From positions 746,501 through 810,500 of the forward strand of contig CP168942.1 in the NCBI GenBank assembly GCA_041871065.1: a DNA stretch of 64,000 bases, read 5' to 3'. Numbering within the stretch: the stretch's first letter is position 1; each line of letters opens with the position of its first letter. Made by a program: the position numbers and the translations under genes. Origin of the DNA: Weissella confusa (GTDB lineage Bacteria > Bacillota > Bacilli > Lactobacillales > Lactobacillaceae). The notes under the pieces were generated by a model. The model was not told the DNA's origin and did no database searches. It saw nothing but the letters and a program-made list of their open reading frames with translations. Positions 30,462 through 38,803 of the stretch are shown piece by piece.

Positions 30462-31857
30462 CTCCGATTAGCGTTAAGTGTTGGTCGGCAAAATGTAGTT
30501 CATAATCGACAAACCCAGTCAGACCTTGGCGTTGATGTGAAATCATCAAAACGGTTTGATTGGTCTGGTGAATCGTTTCTTGTAGCAAGTTCATCAACAC
30601 ATTGACGGATGTACTATCCAAACCAGCGAGCGGTTCATCGAGCAACAAAACAGGTTGGCCCATGATTAACATGGTCAGTAGTTGCAACTTCTTTTGTTGT
30701 CCGCCAGATAGTTGATAAACGACGTGGTCCTGCAAGTTGTTTAATTGCAACTTTTCAAGCGCATCTGCAACACGGTCATCCGTCCAGTAAGTTGCTTGCA
30801 AACTGAACTTTTTCGAGAGTGCAATTTCACTCGCAACGGTCATCGTCACGAATTGATCGATGGCTGATTGAAAGACTAGCGCAAGACGTTGTGACCAAAT
30901 CTTTTGTTTAACTTTGCGACCATCAACGGTTTCCCAAAGAATTTGGCCATCATACGCGCGTTGATGGGTGAGTCCCTTGAAGAATGTTGACTTGCCAATA
31001 CCATTAGCACCTGAAATCAGCCCAATCTGACCAGCAGGTGCGGTAAAGGTTGCATCTTGCAACAATTGGCGGTCGCCAACTGCAACGCCAAAATCTTGCC
31101 AACGCAATGGTCCATCCCCAACTGGTGCGCCACCAAAGGCTGGGGATGGTGCGATGTTAGTTAGCATATCGCGACTCGCTTCATGCAACGTACCAGTTGC
31201 CGTATCGAGTTGGTAAAGGGTATCAACGAGGTCGGCGTATCCAGACAAGTCGTGGTCTGAAATCAAAATCGTCGTGCCATTTGTTTGTTGCAAATCTTTG
31301 AGATCTTGTAATAACAATTGGCGGGCATCCGGATCAACATTGGCGAATGGTTCATCAAGCAAAATGATGTCACTTTGCATCGCAAAAATTGTCGCCAAGG
31401 CCACGAGCTGCTTTTCACCACCAGACAGCGTTAGTAGTTCTTGGTCAGCTAATCCATCCAAGTCCAATTGCGCAATCGCATCTGTGACACGACGTTTGAT
31501 GTCGGCGACAGGTAACTGCAAGTTTTCCAATGCAAACGTGATTTGCTCACGGGCTGTGCGCATTGCGAATTGGCGGTCTGGGTTTTGAAACAGCATCGCA
31601 ACCCGCTTGGCCTTTTCAAATGGTGCGATTGGGCCAATAGATTGACCTTCTAACAAGACATCGCCATTTGTGACGATACCACCGAATTTTGGTAGTAAGC
31701 CAGCCATCGCTTTGAGCAACGTTGACTTACCTGAGCCAGAAGGGCCAACCATCAAGTTAAAACTGCTGGGCGTCAAATCCAAATTTATCTTATTCAAAAT
31801 GCTTGGCTGATCAGCTTCATAAGCGAAACTGAAATCTACAACACGTAATGATGTCAT
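30445..31857 (-). CDS. ykoD: ECF transporter ATPase with two fused nucleotide-binding domains (YkoD)
   Basis: A 470-residue protein with two ABC domains. Domain 1 has Walker A GPSGSGKST (about 38-46), signature LSGGEKQLVALAT and Walker B IILLDEPFANVD. Domain 2 has Walker A GANGIGKST, signature LSGGQQKKLQLL and VLLLDEPLAGLD. Domain 2's Walker A lacks the usual first Pro. Fused ATPases of this kind are typical of the YkoEDC group. It sits two bp after the ykoE stop, so the genes are coupled. Confidence 0.9.
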   Translation of the reverse strand: MTSLRVVDFSFAYEADQPSILNKINLDLTPSSFNLMVGPSGSGKSTLLKAMAGLLPKFGGIVTNGDVLLEGQSIGPIAPFEKAKRVAMLFQNPDRQFAMRTAREQITFALENLQLPVADIKRRVTDAIAQLDLDGLADQELLTLSGGEKQLVALATIFAMQSDIILLDEPFANVDPDARQLLLQDLKDLQQTNGTTILISDHDLSGYADLVDTLYQLDTATGTLHEASRDMLTNIAPSPAFGGAPVGDGPLRWQDFGVAVGDRQLLQDATFTAPAGQIGLISGANGIGKSTFFKGLTHQRAYDGQILWETVDGRKVKQKIWSQRLALVFQSAIDQFVTMTVASEIALSKKFSLQATYWTDDRVADALEKLQLNNLQDHVVYQLSGGQQKKLQLLTMLIMGQPVLLLDEPLAGLDSTSVNVLMNLLQETIHQTNQTVLMISHQRQGLTGFVDYELHFADQHLTLIGGVQHV

Positions 31858-31859
31858 AA

Positions 31860-32423
31860 TTAACGCTTCATCAAACCTGACTTCGCAACCAAGGCGTTAA
31901 TCAAGTAGACCAACACACCGGCAAACAAAGCGACTGAAATCAAACGAATCACGAACAACGTGATCAACATGCCGGGCTTGTAGGCCATGTAACCTGAGTT
32001 AACCAAGTCCCAGGCAAACGTCACAATCGTGCTCGTCAAAACTGATAGGCTCAAACCAAGCTTGCTCCAGTTCTTGTAACCTGTGAGGGCAAAACCAAGT
32101 TCTGAACCGATTCCTTGTACGAAACCGTAAATCAACGTTGCGGCACCCCAGCTTGAGAAAAGCAACATTTCAACAACGGCAGCCAATACTTCACCAATCG
32201 TCGTTGCACCAAACTTTTGCAACAACACACCGGCCAATGGACCAGCCATCAACCAAACGCCAATGGTCATATCATTAGCGCATGGCTTAAGTGGGGTCGC
32301 TGACAAGAAGTAGTATGAGGCACCCCATAATTGGTAGATAACCCCAAAGAAAATTGCAATAATGGCTAGGAAAATAACATCTCGAAGCGCCCAACCGCGC
32401 TTGTTTTCAACAACTGTTTGCAT
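31860..32423 (-). CDS. ykoE: ECF transporter substrate-binding (S) component, YkoE, for thiamine/HMP
   Basis: A 187-residue membrane protein with about six helices and the YkoE landmarks GVIYQLWGASYYFLS, GVWLMAGPLAGVLLQKFGA and FVQGIGSELGFALTGYKNW. YkoE binds thiamine or hydroxymethylpyrimidine in Bacillus. ATG 32423 is chosen because GGAGG lies just upstream; longer frames start inside the riboswitch terminator. A TPP riboswitch directly upstream means import is shut off when thiamine pyrophosphate is plentiful. Confidence 0.88.
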   Translation of the reverse strand: MQTVVENKRGWALRDVIFLAIIAIFFGVIYQLWGASYYFLSATPLKPCANDMTIGVWLMAGPLAGVLLQKFGATTIGEVLAAVVEMLLFSSWGAATLIYGFVQGIGSELGFALTGYKNWSKLGLSLSVLTSTIVTFAWDLVNSGYMAYKPGMLITLFVIRLISVALFAGVLVYLINALVAKSGLMKR

Positions 32424-32471
32424 GACGCAAACCTCCAAATAATATTCCGAATCGCCCAAAGCCATGGAAAT

Positions 32472-32520
32472 AAAAAAGGACCCCAGCATCACTGCAAAAC
32501 GCAGTCCGATACTGGGGTCC
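32472..32520 (-). terminator. Riboswitch-controlled terminator in front of ykoE
   Basis: On the minus strand GGACCCCAG pairs with CTGGGGTCC through a long hairpin, followed by six U. It lies between the TPP aptamer and ykoE, as the expression platform of a transcriptional OFF switch. Confidence 0.88.
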
Positions 32521-32542
32521 GTTTACTTCAATCGTAAACAAA

Positions 32543-32619
32543 CCAAGCTCCCCGGCAGGCATTACCCTGCTTAGGTTCCATGGGTATTATCTCAGCCGTA
32601 ACGGCACCCCAGCTTGTTT
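32543..32619 (-). ncRNA. TPP riboswitch (THI element)
   Basis: Read on the minus strand, the conserved core is complete: GCTGGGGTGCC, CTGAGATAATACCC, GAACCT and GGGTAATGCCTGCC, closing with GGGGAGCTT. This matches the TPP aptamer (pyrimidine-sensing CUGAGA helix and diphosphate-sensing arm). It is followed by a terminator and the ykoEDC operon. Confidence 0.95.
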
Positions 32620-32633
32620 GATTCGTTAACACA

Positions 32634-32662
32634 AGTATAGGGGGTTAGGCGAGGGTTTGCAA
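32634..32662 (-). promoter_or_regulatory. Promoter for the TPP riboswitch-ykoEDC transcript
   Basis: On the minus strand TTGCAA (32662-32657) and TATACT (32639-32634) are 17 bp apart, about 15 nt ahead of the aptamer. The -35 lies inside the last codons of pyrD, so the operon has its own promoter although pyrD lies upstream on the same strand. Confidence 0.7.
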
Positions 32663-33580
32663 CTGTCCGCGGGATTCGTCGAGGTGGTTGTAACCTTTTT
32701 CGGCCATAATGGCGATCAATTCGTTGTTCAAGCGTTCGAAGATAGCGGGTCCTTCGAAGTAAAGTGACGTTCCAACTGAAACCAAGTCAGCACCGCAAAG
32801 GATGTGGTCGTACACATCACGGCCGTTCGTCACGCCGCCAGTGCCGATAATCTTGATTTCGGGGCGCAAACGTTGACGCAAGGCACGCACGTTAGCAAGG
32901 GCTGTTGGCTTAACGATTTCACCACCAAGGCCACCGAAGCCCCCCTTAGGCGCGATAACAACTGTGTCCGTTTCAGGATCAACTACCAAACCGTTACCGA
33001 TTGAATTAATCGTGTTCACGAAGGCCAATGGGAAGTCGTTCAAGATCTCAGCAATCATGTCGAAGTGGGCGATGTCGAAGTAAGGTGGCAACTTCACACC
33101 CAAAGGCTTCGTGTAGAAGCTGAAGACCTCAGTCAAAATCTCACGCGTTGTGTCGAAGTCGTAGGCCGTTTGGGGCTTACCTGGCACGTTTGGGCAAGAC
33201 AAGTTCAATTCAACCAAACCGTTAAAGTCAGAAGCTTGAACGTCGCGCAACATCGCCAAGTTATCAGCCTTTGTTAGACCAGCGATTGAAAGGAACAATG
33301 GCTTTTCATCTTGGTGCGTAATTATGTAGTCCAAGTAGTAGTCCAAGCCAAGATTTGGCAAGCCCATTGAGTTGATTGAACCCAATGGCATTTCAGCAAA
33401 ACGGATACCGGCGTTACCATCGCGTTCAGCAGGTGTGGCACTCTTCGTAACCAATGAGCCAGCGCCACTGGCCTCTAGAATTTGGTCCAATTCAGATGCT
33501 GTTTGGCAATATACGCCAGCAGCGTTCAATAATACGTTGTCAAAATCAAAACCAGCAATGCTCGCAGTCAAAGTTGTCAT
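32645..33580 (-). CDS. pyrD: Dihydroorotate dehydrogenase, class 1A (fumarate-linked)
   Basis: A 311-residue soluble FMN enzyme oxidising dihydroorotate in pyrimidine synthesis. [20 protein letters not shown], the [17 protein letters not shown] segment and [12 protein letters not shown] are typical of class 1A; the Cys in the last motif is the catalytic base of class 1 enzymes. No pyrK electron-transfer partner is adjacent, consistent with the homodimeric fumarate-reducing type. The C-terminal [16 protein letters not shown] is the FMN phosphate loop. It is separate from any pyr operon, as often seen in lactic acid bacteria. Confidence 0.92.
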   Translation of the reverse strand: MTTLTASIAGFDFDNVLLNAAGVYCQTASELDQILEASGAGSLVTKSATPAERDGNAGIRFAEMPLGSINSMGLPNLGLDYYLDYIITHQDEKPLFLSIAGLTKADNLAMLRDVQASDFNGLVELNLSCPNVPGKPQTAYDFDTTREILTEVFSFYTKPLGVKLPPYFDIAHFDMIAEILNDFPLAFVNTINSIGNGLVVDPETDTVVIAPKGGFGGLGGEIVKPTALANVRALRQRLRPEIKIIGTGGVTNGRDVYDHILCGADLVSVGTSLYFEGPAIFERLNNELIAIMAEKGYNHLDESRGQLQTLA

Positions 33581-33799
33581 GGCTTTTTGTCCCCCAAAAG
33601 TCTTCTTGTGAAATTAAATTTTTTTAAGTCTACCAGGTTTCAAGGCCTATGACTATACTGTTTTTTGGGTATAACGTTTTACTCGTGAATTAATTCTCAA
33701 ATACAGTTACCAGGCGAATTTATCACTGATATTTGGTAGAATAGAAGTAACCGTAAAGTAGCTTTTTAAGCTACCGCAAAAAAATGGAGGAATTCGTTC

Positions 33800-34771
33800 G
33801 TGGAGTGTGAAATTAAGTTATTCGGTCTGTCAGCTAACAATAAGTTGGCGCGTGCAGTGGCCGAAGAGTTGCACCAACCGTTGAGTCAAATTGATATTCA
33901 ACGTTTTGCTGATGGTGAAATTTATGAGCGAGTTTTGGAAAGCGTTCGTGGCGATGATGTTTACATCGTGGCACCAATCGCTGAAGAAGTGAACGACGCT
34001 TTCATGGAAACTATGATTGTGATTGATGCGTTGCGTCGTGCTTCTGCTGGGCAAATCAATGTGGTGATTCCATATTTGGGTTACGCCCGCCAAGACCGCA
34101 AGGCAAAGTCACGTGAGCCAATCACGGCTAAGATGGTGGCCTCAATGCTTGAAATGAATGGTGTTGACCGCGTGGTTGCAATCGATTTGCACGCTGATCA
34201 ATTGCAAGGATTCTTTGATATCCCAGTTGATCACTTGCAAGCCGCACCATTGTTGTCAGACTACTTCTACAGCCGCAATATGACGGATGATTTGGTCGTT
34301 GTCTCACCTGATCACACGGGTGCTGGTCGTGCCCGCAAGTTTGCTGACTTGTTGCACTCACCATGGGGTGTGGTAAACGACCACGTTGCCATGACAAAAC
34401 CAGAGTCGCCTGATGCCATTGTTGGTGAAGTGGCTGGTCGCCGTGCGATTATCGTTGACGATATTGTCGATACTGGTCGCCGTGTCCAAATGACAGCGCG
34501 TGCTTTGCGTGCAAATGGGGCAACGGATGTCTTTGTTGTGGCAACACACGCCGTTTTGTCTGGTGATGCTGCGCAACGTTTGGCAGGAGATGATAACATT
34601 TCGCGCCTTGTCTTTACAGACACGTTGACGTTGCCTGCTGAAAAGCAAAGTGCTAGGTTCACAACGTTGTCAGTGGCACCGTTGTTGGCCGAGGCTATTC
34701 AACGTATTCACGATAACCGCGCTTTGGATGTTTTGTTGAAGTCACGCAATAATCCAGAAGCTAAGTTATAA
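33800..34771 (+). CDS. prs: Ribose-phosphate pyrophosphokinase
   Basis: A 323-residue class I PRPP synthase, supplying PRPP for nucleotides, His and Trp. It shows SANNKLARAVAEEL, RFADGEIYERVLESVRG, the catalytic flexible loop YARQDRKAKSREPITAK, AIDLHADQLQGFFDIPVDHL and the PRPP-binding loop IIVDDIVDTGRR. The start is GTG 33800, 9 bases after GGAGG; no ATG is better placed. Class I enzymes need phosphate and are inhibited by ADP. The 219-bp gap upstream to pyrD holds the divergent promoters and a small 17-bp palindrome (33758-33774). Confidence 0.92.
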   Translation: MECEIKLFGLSANNKLARAVAEELHQPLSQIDIQRFADGEIYERVLESVRGDDVYIVAPIAEEVNDAFMETMIVIDALRRASAGQINVVIPYLGYARQDRKAKSREPITAKMVASMLEMNGVDRVVAIDLHADQLQGFFDIPVDHLQAAPLLSDYFYSRNMTDDLVVVSPDHTGAGRARKFADLLHSPWGVVNDHVAMTKPESPDAIVGEVAGRRAIIVDDIVDTGRRVQMTARALRANGATDVFVVATHAVLSGDAAQRLAGDDNISRLVFTDTLTLPAEKQSARFTTLSVAPLLAEAIQRIHDNRALDVLLKSRNNPEAKL

Positions 34772-34817
34772 TGTTAACTAAGGTATATGAATTTTAATTA
34801 ACTTGAGGGGTAATCAC

Positions 34818-35810
34818 ATGGTTTATGCAGCTGCAGATAATCGTTATGATATGATGCCATACCGTCGCGCGGCCGATTCTGGTTTGATTTTGCCAGCATT
34901 GTCTTTCGGACTATGGCGTAACTTGGGCGATCAAAAGCCACTTGCTAACTCACGTGAAGTGATGTTGAAGGCGTTTGATAATGGTATTTTCTCATTTGAC
35001 AACGCATCAAACTACGGTCCATCAGATGGCTCTGCTGAAGAGACGTTCGGTGCTGTGTTTGAGAAGGACTTGAAGCCATACCGTAATGAATTGGTTATTA
35101 CGACAAAGGCCGGTTACCACATGTGGCCAGGTCCACTAGGGGAGTTTTCTGGTAAGAAGACGTTGACGGCCGCATTGGATATGTCATTGCAACGTATGCA
35201 CTTGGACTACGTTGACATTTTCTACGCGCACCGTTGGGATCCGAACACAAACTTGCGTGAAACGGCTGAAGCATTGGACTTGATGGTTCGCCAAGGTAAG
35301 GCTTTGTACGTTGGTGTTTCAAACTACACGACGGAACAAGTTGCTGAAATTGGGGCAATTTTTGATGAATTGCACACACCATTTATTGGTAACCAAATGT
35401 CATACAACATGTTTAACCGTGAAGCTGAAACGACGGATATGTTGGCAGAATTGGACAAGCACCACGCTGGTTTGATTGCCTACGGTCCTTTGGCTGAAGG
35501 GTTGTTGACTGACCGTTACCTAGATGGTTTCCCAGCTGACATGCCTTTGCACCGTACGAATGCTTTCATCAAGGAAGATCCAGAAGGTACGGTTGCTAAG
35601 TTGAACGCGTTGAACAAGGTGGCTGCAGACCGCGGTCAAACGTTGGCGCAATTGGCTATGGCTTGGTTGCTTCGCGACCGCCGCGTCCCATCAATCGTTA
35701 TCGGCGCTTCATCAGTTGACCATTTGTTGGACAACGTGAAGGTCCGCGATAACATGGATTTGTCAGCTGAAGAGTTGGTAACCATTGATCAAATTTTGAA
35801 GAACAACTAA
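34818..35810 (+). CDS. Aldo/keto reductase, YghZ-like (L-glyceraldehyde 3-phosphate reductase group)
   Basis: A 330-residue TIM-barrel NADPH oxidoreductase. MPYRRAADSGLILPALSFG and LWRNLGD match the YghZ/Gpr subgroup start; FDNASNYGPSDGSAEE contains the catalytic Asp and Tyr, TTKAGYHMWPGP the Lys, and YAHRWDPNTNLRET the His region. LRDRRVPSIVIGASS is the NADPH phosphate site. Relatives reduce L-glyceraldehyde 3-phosphate or methylglyoxal; the physiological substrate here is uncertain. ATG 34818 follows TTGAGGGG. It is a single-gene unit with its own terminator. Confidence 0.85.
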   Translation: MVYAAADNRYDMMPYRRAADSGLILPALSFGLWRNLGDQKPLANSREVMLKAFDNGIFSFDNASNYGPSDGSAEETFGAVFEKDLKPYRNELVITTKAGYHMWPGPLGEFSGKKTLTAALDMSLQRMHLDYVDIFYAHRWDPNTNLRETAEALDLMVRQGKALYVGVSNYTTEQVAEIGAIFDELHTPFIGNQMSYNMFNREAETTDMLAELDKHHAGLIAYGPLAEGLLTDRYLDGFPADMPLHRTNAFIKEDPEGTVAKLNALNKVAADRGQTLAQLAMAWLLRDRRVPSIVIGASSVDHLLDNVKVRDNMDLSAEELVTIDQILKNN

Positions 35811-35812
35811 TT

Positions 35813-35854
35813 GAAAGTGTCCTATTATCCAAGCGGGTAGTAGGGCACTTTTTC
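35813..35854 (+). terminator. Terminator after the aldo/keto reductase
   Basis: AAAGTGTCCTA and TAGGGCACTTT form a G-T-containing stem followed by five T. Confidence 0.82.
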
Positions 35855-35893
35855 TGTTATACTAAGTTGATAAGTAGTAAGGGAGCGAACAAC

Positions 35894-36814
35894 ATGAAGA
35901 AGATTACAGTTTTGGGTTCTTTGAACGCTGACACAATTCTGCACATTCCACATTTGCCACAACAAGGTGAGACGATGGCGATGGACGATGCCTCAACTGC
36001 CCCTGGTGGTAAGGGTGCTAACCAAGCCGTCGCTGCAAAGCGCATGGGTGGGGATGTTAACTTTATCGGTGCCGTTGGCCAAGATGCAAATGGGCAATTG
36101 CTTTTGGATGCACTTAAGGCAGATGGTGTTGATACAACCCACGTGGCTGAACTTGAAGGTGTCGCAACTGGTGCGGCTTACATCATGTTGGAAGCTGACT
36201 CACACAACACAATTTTGATTTTGGGTGGGGCCAACCGCCAAGTTAACGAATCAAACGTTGAAGCTGCTGAGGATACCATCAAGGCATCAGATGTGTTGAT
36301 TGCACAATTTGAAACGCCAATGGTTGCCACTTTGAATGCTTTCAAGAGTGCCAAGGAAGCTGACGTGATGACGGTTCTTAATCCAGCACCAGCAACGAAG
36401 GACATTCCAGCCGAGTTGTTCGCCGTGACTGATTTGGTGGTACCAAACGAAACGGAAGCTGAAATCATTACTGGCATTCCAGTGACGGATGATTTGTCGA
36501 TGGAAAGTGCTGCTAAGCGTTTGCAAGAAATGGGTGCTAAGAACGTCATCATCACAGTTGGTGAGCGTGGTTCTTACTTCTACATGGCGGATGGCGAAAA
36601 TGGTTTCGTGCCAGCTTTGAAGGTGAAGGCAGTTGATACGACGGCCGCTGGTGACACGTTTATCGGTGCATTGACGACTAAGTTGGACGCCGACATGCGT
36701 AACGTTGAAGAAGCCGTGCGCTTTGCCAACGCAGCTGCCGCAATTACGGTGCAAGGGGCTGGTGCACAACCATCAATCCCAACGTTGGACCAAGTTAACG
36801 CTTCACGTGCATAA
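35894..36814 (+). CDS. rbsK: Ribokinase
   Basis: A 306-residue PfkB-family kinase making ribose 5-phosphate. N-terminal signature APGGKGANQAVAAKRMGG and C-terminal signature DTTAAGDTFIGAL with the catalytic Asp are intact; GSLNADTILHIPHLPQQGET and NGQLLLDALKADGV support ribokinase over fructokinase. ATG 35894 follows AAGGGAG. It is a lone gene: no rbsD, ribose transporter or rbsR is adjacent. It lies about 1.1 kb from prs, but they are separate transcription units. Confidence 0.88.
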   Translation: MKKITVLGSLNADTILHIPHLPQQGETMAMDDASTAPGGKGANQAVAAKRMGGDVNFIGAVGQDANGQLLLDALKADGVDTTHVAELEGVATGAAYIMLEADSHNTILILGGANRQVNESNVEAAEDTIKASDVLIAQFETPMVATLNAFKSAKEADVMTVLNPAPATKDIPAELFAVTDLVVPNETEAEIITGIPVTDDLSMESAAKRLQEMGAKNVIITVGERGSYFYMADGENGFVPALKVKAVDTTAAGDTFIGALTTKLDADMRNVEEAVRFANAAAAITVQGAGAQPSIPTLDQVNASRA

Positions 36815-36829
36815 TAAAGAATGAACGCA

Positions 36830-36857
36830 AACGTCGGACGCTTGTCCGGCGTTTTTT
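36830..36857 (+). terminator. Terminator after rbsK
   Basis: AACGTCGGAC and GTCCGGCGTT (one G-T pair) flank a GCTT loop, with a T run. Confidence 0.87.
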
Positions 36858-36872
36858 AACAGGAGAACAAGA

Positions 36873-37385
36873 ATGAATAACAATGATATCGTGCGTCGCA
36901 TTCGTTTTATCTACAATATTAAGAATGCTGACATGATTAAGATTTTTGAACTTGGTGGTTTGACGATTACCAAGGACCAATACCAAGACATCATGACCAA
37001 GCAAGAACCAGATACACCTCGTGATGAAAAGTTGTCACGTCGCGATTTGGAGAAGTTCATGAATGGTTTGATCATTTCACAACGTGGTGTAAAGAAGGAC
37101 GAAGATGGGCAACCAGTTGAACCTGACTACAGCATGCAACGCGATAATGACATCAACAATGTCGTAATCAAGAAGTTGAAGATTGCGATGACTTACAGCA
37201 ATGAAGACTTGATTGAGTTCTGGGAAGCAGCTGGCTTCAAGGTGTCAAAGGGTGAAGTTGGTGCGATGTTGCGTCGTAAGGGCCACCCTAAGTACTTGGT
37301 TGCTGGGGATCAATTTATGCGTAAGTTGCTTGGTGGGTTGGCCATCACTTTCCGCGATGGCGAGACGACTGAAATTGTCGATTAG
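36873..37385 (+). CDS. YehS-like protein (DUF1456)
   Basis: A 170-residue protein with the duplicated DUF1456 layout: IVRRIRFIYNIKNADMIKIF in the first half and IKKLKIAMTYSNEDLIEFW in the second, each followed by a short acidic or basic helix (LSRRDLEKFMNGLI; FMRKLLGGLAI). No catalytic motif is visible. Family members are small cytosolic proteins of unknown function. It begins 15 bp after the rbsK terminator, so it must start from a nearby promoter or read-through; AACAGGAGAA is the ribosome site. Confidence 0.82.
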   Translation: MNNNDIVRRIRFIYNIKNADMIKIFELGGLTITKDQYQDIMTKQEPDTPRDEKLSRRDLEKFMNGLIISQRGVKKDEDGQPVEPDYSMQRDNDINNVVIKKLKIAMTYSNEDLIEFWEAAGFKVSKGEVGAMLRRKGHPKYLVAGDQFMRKLLGGLAITFRDGETTEIVD

Positions 37386-37476
37386 AAAATTCTAATAAAT
37401 TTCGCAGGTTACGCACTGAAAAAATACCGCTGGTTTGATATACTTGCCTCATCATATAGATATGGGGGATATTAAC

Positions 37477-37962
37477 ATGGTAGCTGAATTGAATTTGGAA
37501 ATTGAACCAATGCATTTTCAACGTATTTTGGTAGGTGTGGATGAATCACAACAAGGTCACGTGGCTTTGGCGAACGCGATTCACCAAGCTGTTGAGGACG
37601 ACGCAAAGTTGATCATCGCATCAATTTTGGAATTGGGGGAGTTGTCAGCAGTTGATGTGTTGAGCTTGCCAACTGTTCAAGCGGTTGAAGATCAATTGGA
37701 AGCCAACTTGGCGCGTTACAAGGAATATGCAGAAGCACACGGTGTTAAGGATGTTGAAGTTGTCTTTGACAGCGGTCAACGTGCCGGTGAAGTGTTGGTT
37801 GAAGAAATCGCACCACGCGTTAACGCTGACATGATTATTGTTGGGGCGCACTCAAAGAAGGGGTGGTGGGAATCATTGGGTTCTCAAGCCGTTTACGTTG
37901 CGCGTCACGCCAAGGTATCATCAATGATCGCCCGTTGCGATTTGGAAGAGCCTAAGAAGTAA
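37477..37962 (+). CDS. Universal stress protein (UspA family)
   Basis: A 161-residue single-domain Usp. RILVGVDESQQGHVAL begins the core, and the C-terminal MIIVGAHSKKGWWESLGSQA has the G-x2-G/G-x9-G-(S/T) ATP-loop pattern only in part (GAHSKKG, LGSQA), so nucleotide binding is likely but not certain. ATG 37477 is chosen because MVAEL follows a GGGGGAT site; the frame could extend to 37435. It is a monocistronic stress gene between YehS and a GNAT enzyme. Confidence 0.85.
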   Translation: MVAELNLEIEPMHFQRILVGVDESQQGHVALANAIHQAVEDDAKLIIASILELGELSAVDVLSLPTVQAVEDQLEANLARYKEYAEAHGVKDVEVVFDSGQRAGEVLVEEIAPRVNADMIIVGAHSKKGWWESLGSQAVYVARHAKVSSMIARCDLEEPKK

Positions 37963-38013
37963 TAGAAGTGAAGCCCTGTGCCGTTGGTATGGGGTTTTAA
38001 TTTGGGGGTAAAT

Positions 38014-38499
38014 ATGGAAATTAGAGAAGCGGATACACTAGCAGATTACGCTGGCATTTTGGCAATTGACGAGGTCGTTTGGAATGATACGAATGCGCCA
38101 GTTGCCATGCAAAAATGGTCGGATGCGAGTTCGTTTAAAGCGGCAATGATGGCAGAAGGACGCCGTCATGGCGTTGCAGTTGACGAGAATAATGCTGTAT
38201 TGGGATACGTTGAATTTTCGTCTCGTTTTCCAAGTCATCGGTATAAGTGGGACATCGGCCTTGGTGTTGCACCGGCTGCGCAAGGGCAAGGTGTTGGTGG
38301 CCAATTGTTAGCGTGGCTACAAGAATTGGCACGCCAAGAGAAAATGCACAAAATCACCTTACGGGTTTTGGGAACGAACCCCAAAGCAATGCACCTGTAT
38401 GAACGAGCCGGCTTTAAACAAGTTGGTGAATTAAAAGATGAATTTTATTTAGATGGTCATTTTGTTGATGACTATTTAATGGATTGGTTCGTCGACTAA
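38014..38499 (+). CDS. GNAT-family N-acetyltransferase
   Basis: A 161-residue acetyltransferase. The acetyl-CoA site is GLGVAPAAQGQGVGGQLLAWL (the Q/RxxGxG/A loop), preceded by the beta-bulge segment VLGYVEFSSRF and followed by KITLRVLGTNPKAMHLYERAGF and the usual FYLDGHFVDDYLMDW ending. It is similar to RimI/PhnO-like uncharacterised transferases; the acceptor is unknown. ATG 38014 follows TTTGGGGG. A terminator follows. Confidence 0.82.
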   Translation: MEIREADTLADYAGILAIDEVVWNDTNAPVAMQKWSDASSFKAAMMAEGRRHGVAVDENNAVLGYVEFSSRFPSHRYKWDIGLGVAPAAQGQGVGGQLLAWLQELARQEKMHKITLRVLGTNPKAMHLYERAGFKQVGELKDEFYLDGHFVDDYLMDWFVD

Positions 38500-38500
38500 T

Positions 38501-38537
38501 GAAAAGCACATGGCGACATGTGCTTTTCTTATTTTTT
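38501..38537 (+). terminator. Terminator after the GNAT gene
   Basis: A perfect 12-bp stem GAAAAGCACATG with CATGTGCTTTTC, then TTATTTTTT. Confidence 0.9.
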
Positions 38538-38601
38538 GGAAGTGAAAACCTAAAAAATATCATACGTATGAATAATTTTTGACTTATGTGAAAAAATACT
38601 A

Positions 38602-38630
38602 TTGCTTAAAAAACATTCACCCTGTATACT
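38602..38630 (+). promoter_or_regulatory. mntH promoter
   Basis: TTGCTT (38602-38607) and TATACT (38625-38630) are 17 bp apart. The predicted start of transcription, about 38637, falls exactly at the first base-paired bases of the structured leader that follows. Confidence 0.75.
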
Positions 38631-38637
38631 AACTCTT

Positions 38638-38803
38638 GCGGGTGAGGAGCCCCGGTTAAGTGAAAGTCATAAGCCTTCAATCTGAAAAGATTGGACGAAA
38701 TCCTTTATGAATTTTATTTAGCACTATGAACTAAGATAAAAGTTAATAGTACACTGGGGAAAACCTCGCTATGAGTTTTTAAAACATAGTAGGAGGGTTT
38801 GTC
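38638..38803 (+). ncRNA. Structured mntH leader, candidate riboswitch of unrecognised class
   Basis: A three-way-junction fold can be drawn. P1: GAGG 38644-38647 with CCTC 38764-38767 and CCCCGGT 38650-38656 with ACTGGGG 38753-38759. P2: TCATAAG 38667-38673 with CTTTATGA 38703-38710, topped by CAATC/GATTG. P3: ACTAT 38723-38727 with ATAGT 38746-38750, plus AACT/AGTT. The alternative fold pairs AAACCTC 38761-38767 with the Shine-Dalgarno region GAGGGGTTT-like bases 38793-38800 and CTATG 38769-38773 with CATAG 38785-38789. CCTC cannot do both, so the element looks like a translational switch. It lacks the conserved cores of the yybP-ykoY and M-box aptamers as I know them. Ligand unknown. Confidence 0.6.

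Noticed and set aside
33758..33774. GTAGCTT/AAGCTAC palindrome before prs as a terminator or operator
   Set aside because: Short and AT-rich with no T run on the plus strand; function cannot be supported.
38638..38803. Assigning the mntH leader to the yybP-ykoY or M-box class
   Set aside because: The GGGTGAGGAG start is reminiscent of the M-box, but the conserved internal M-box segments and the yybP-ykoY GGGGAGUAG/ACCUUUGCC core are not present.
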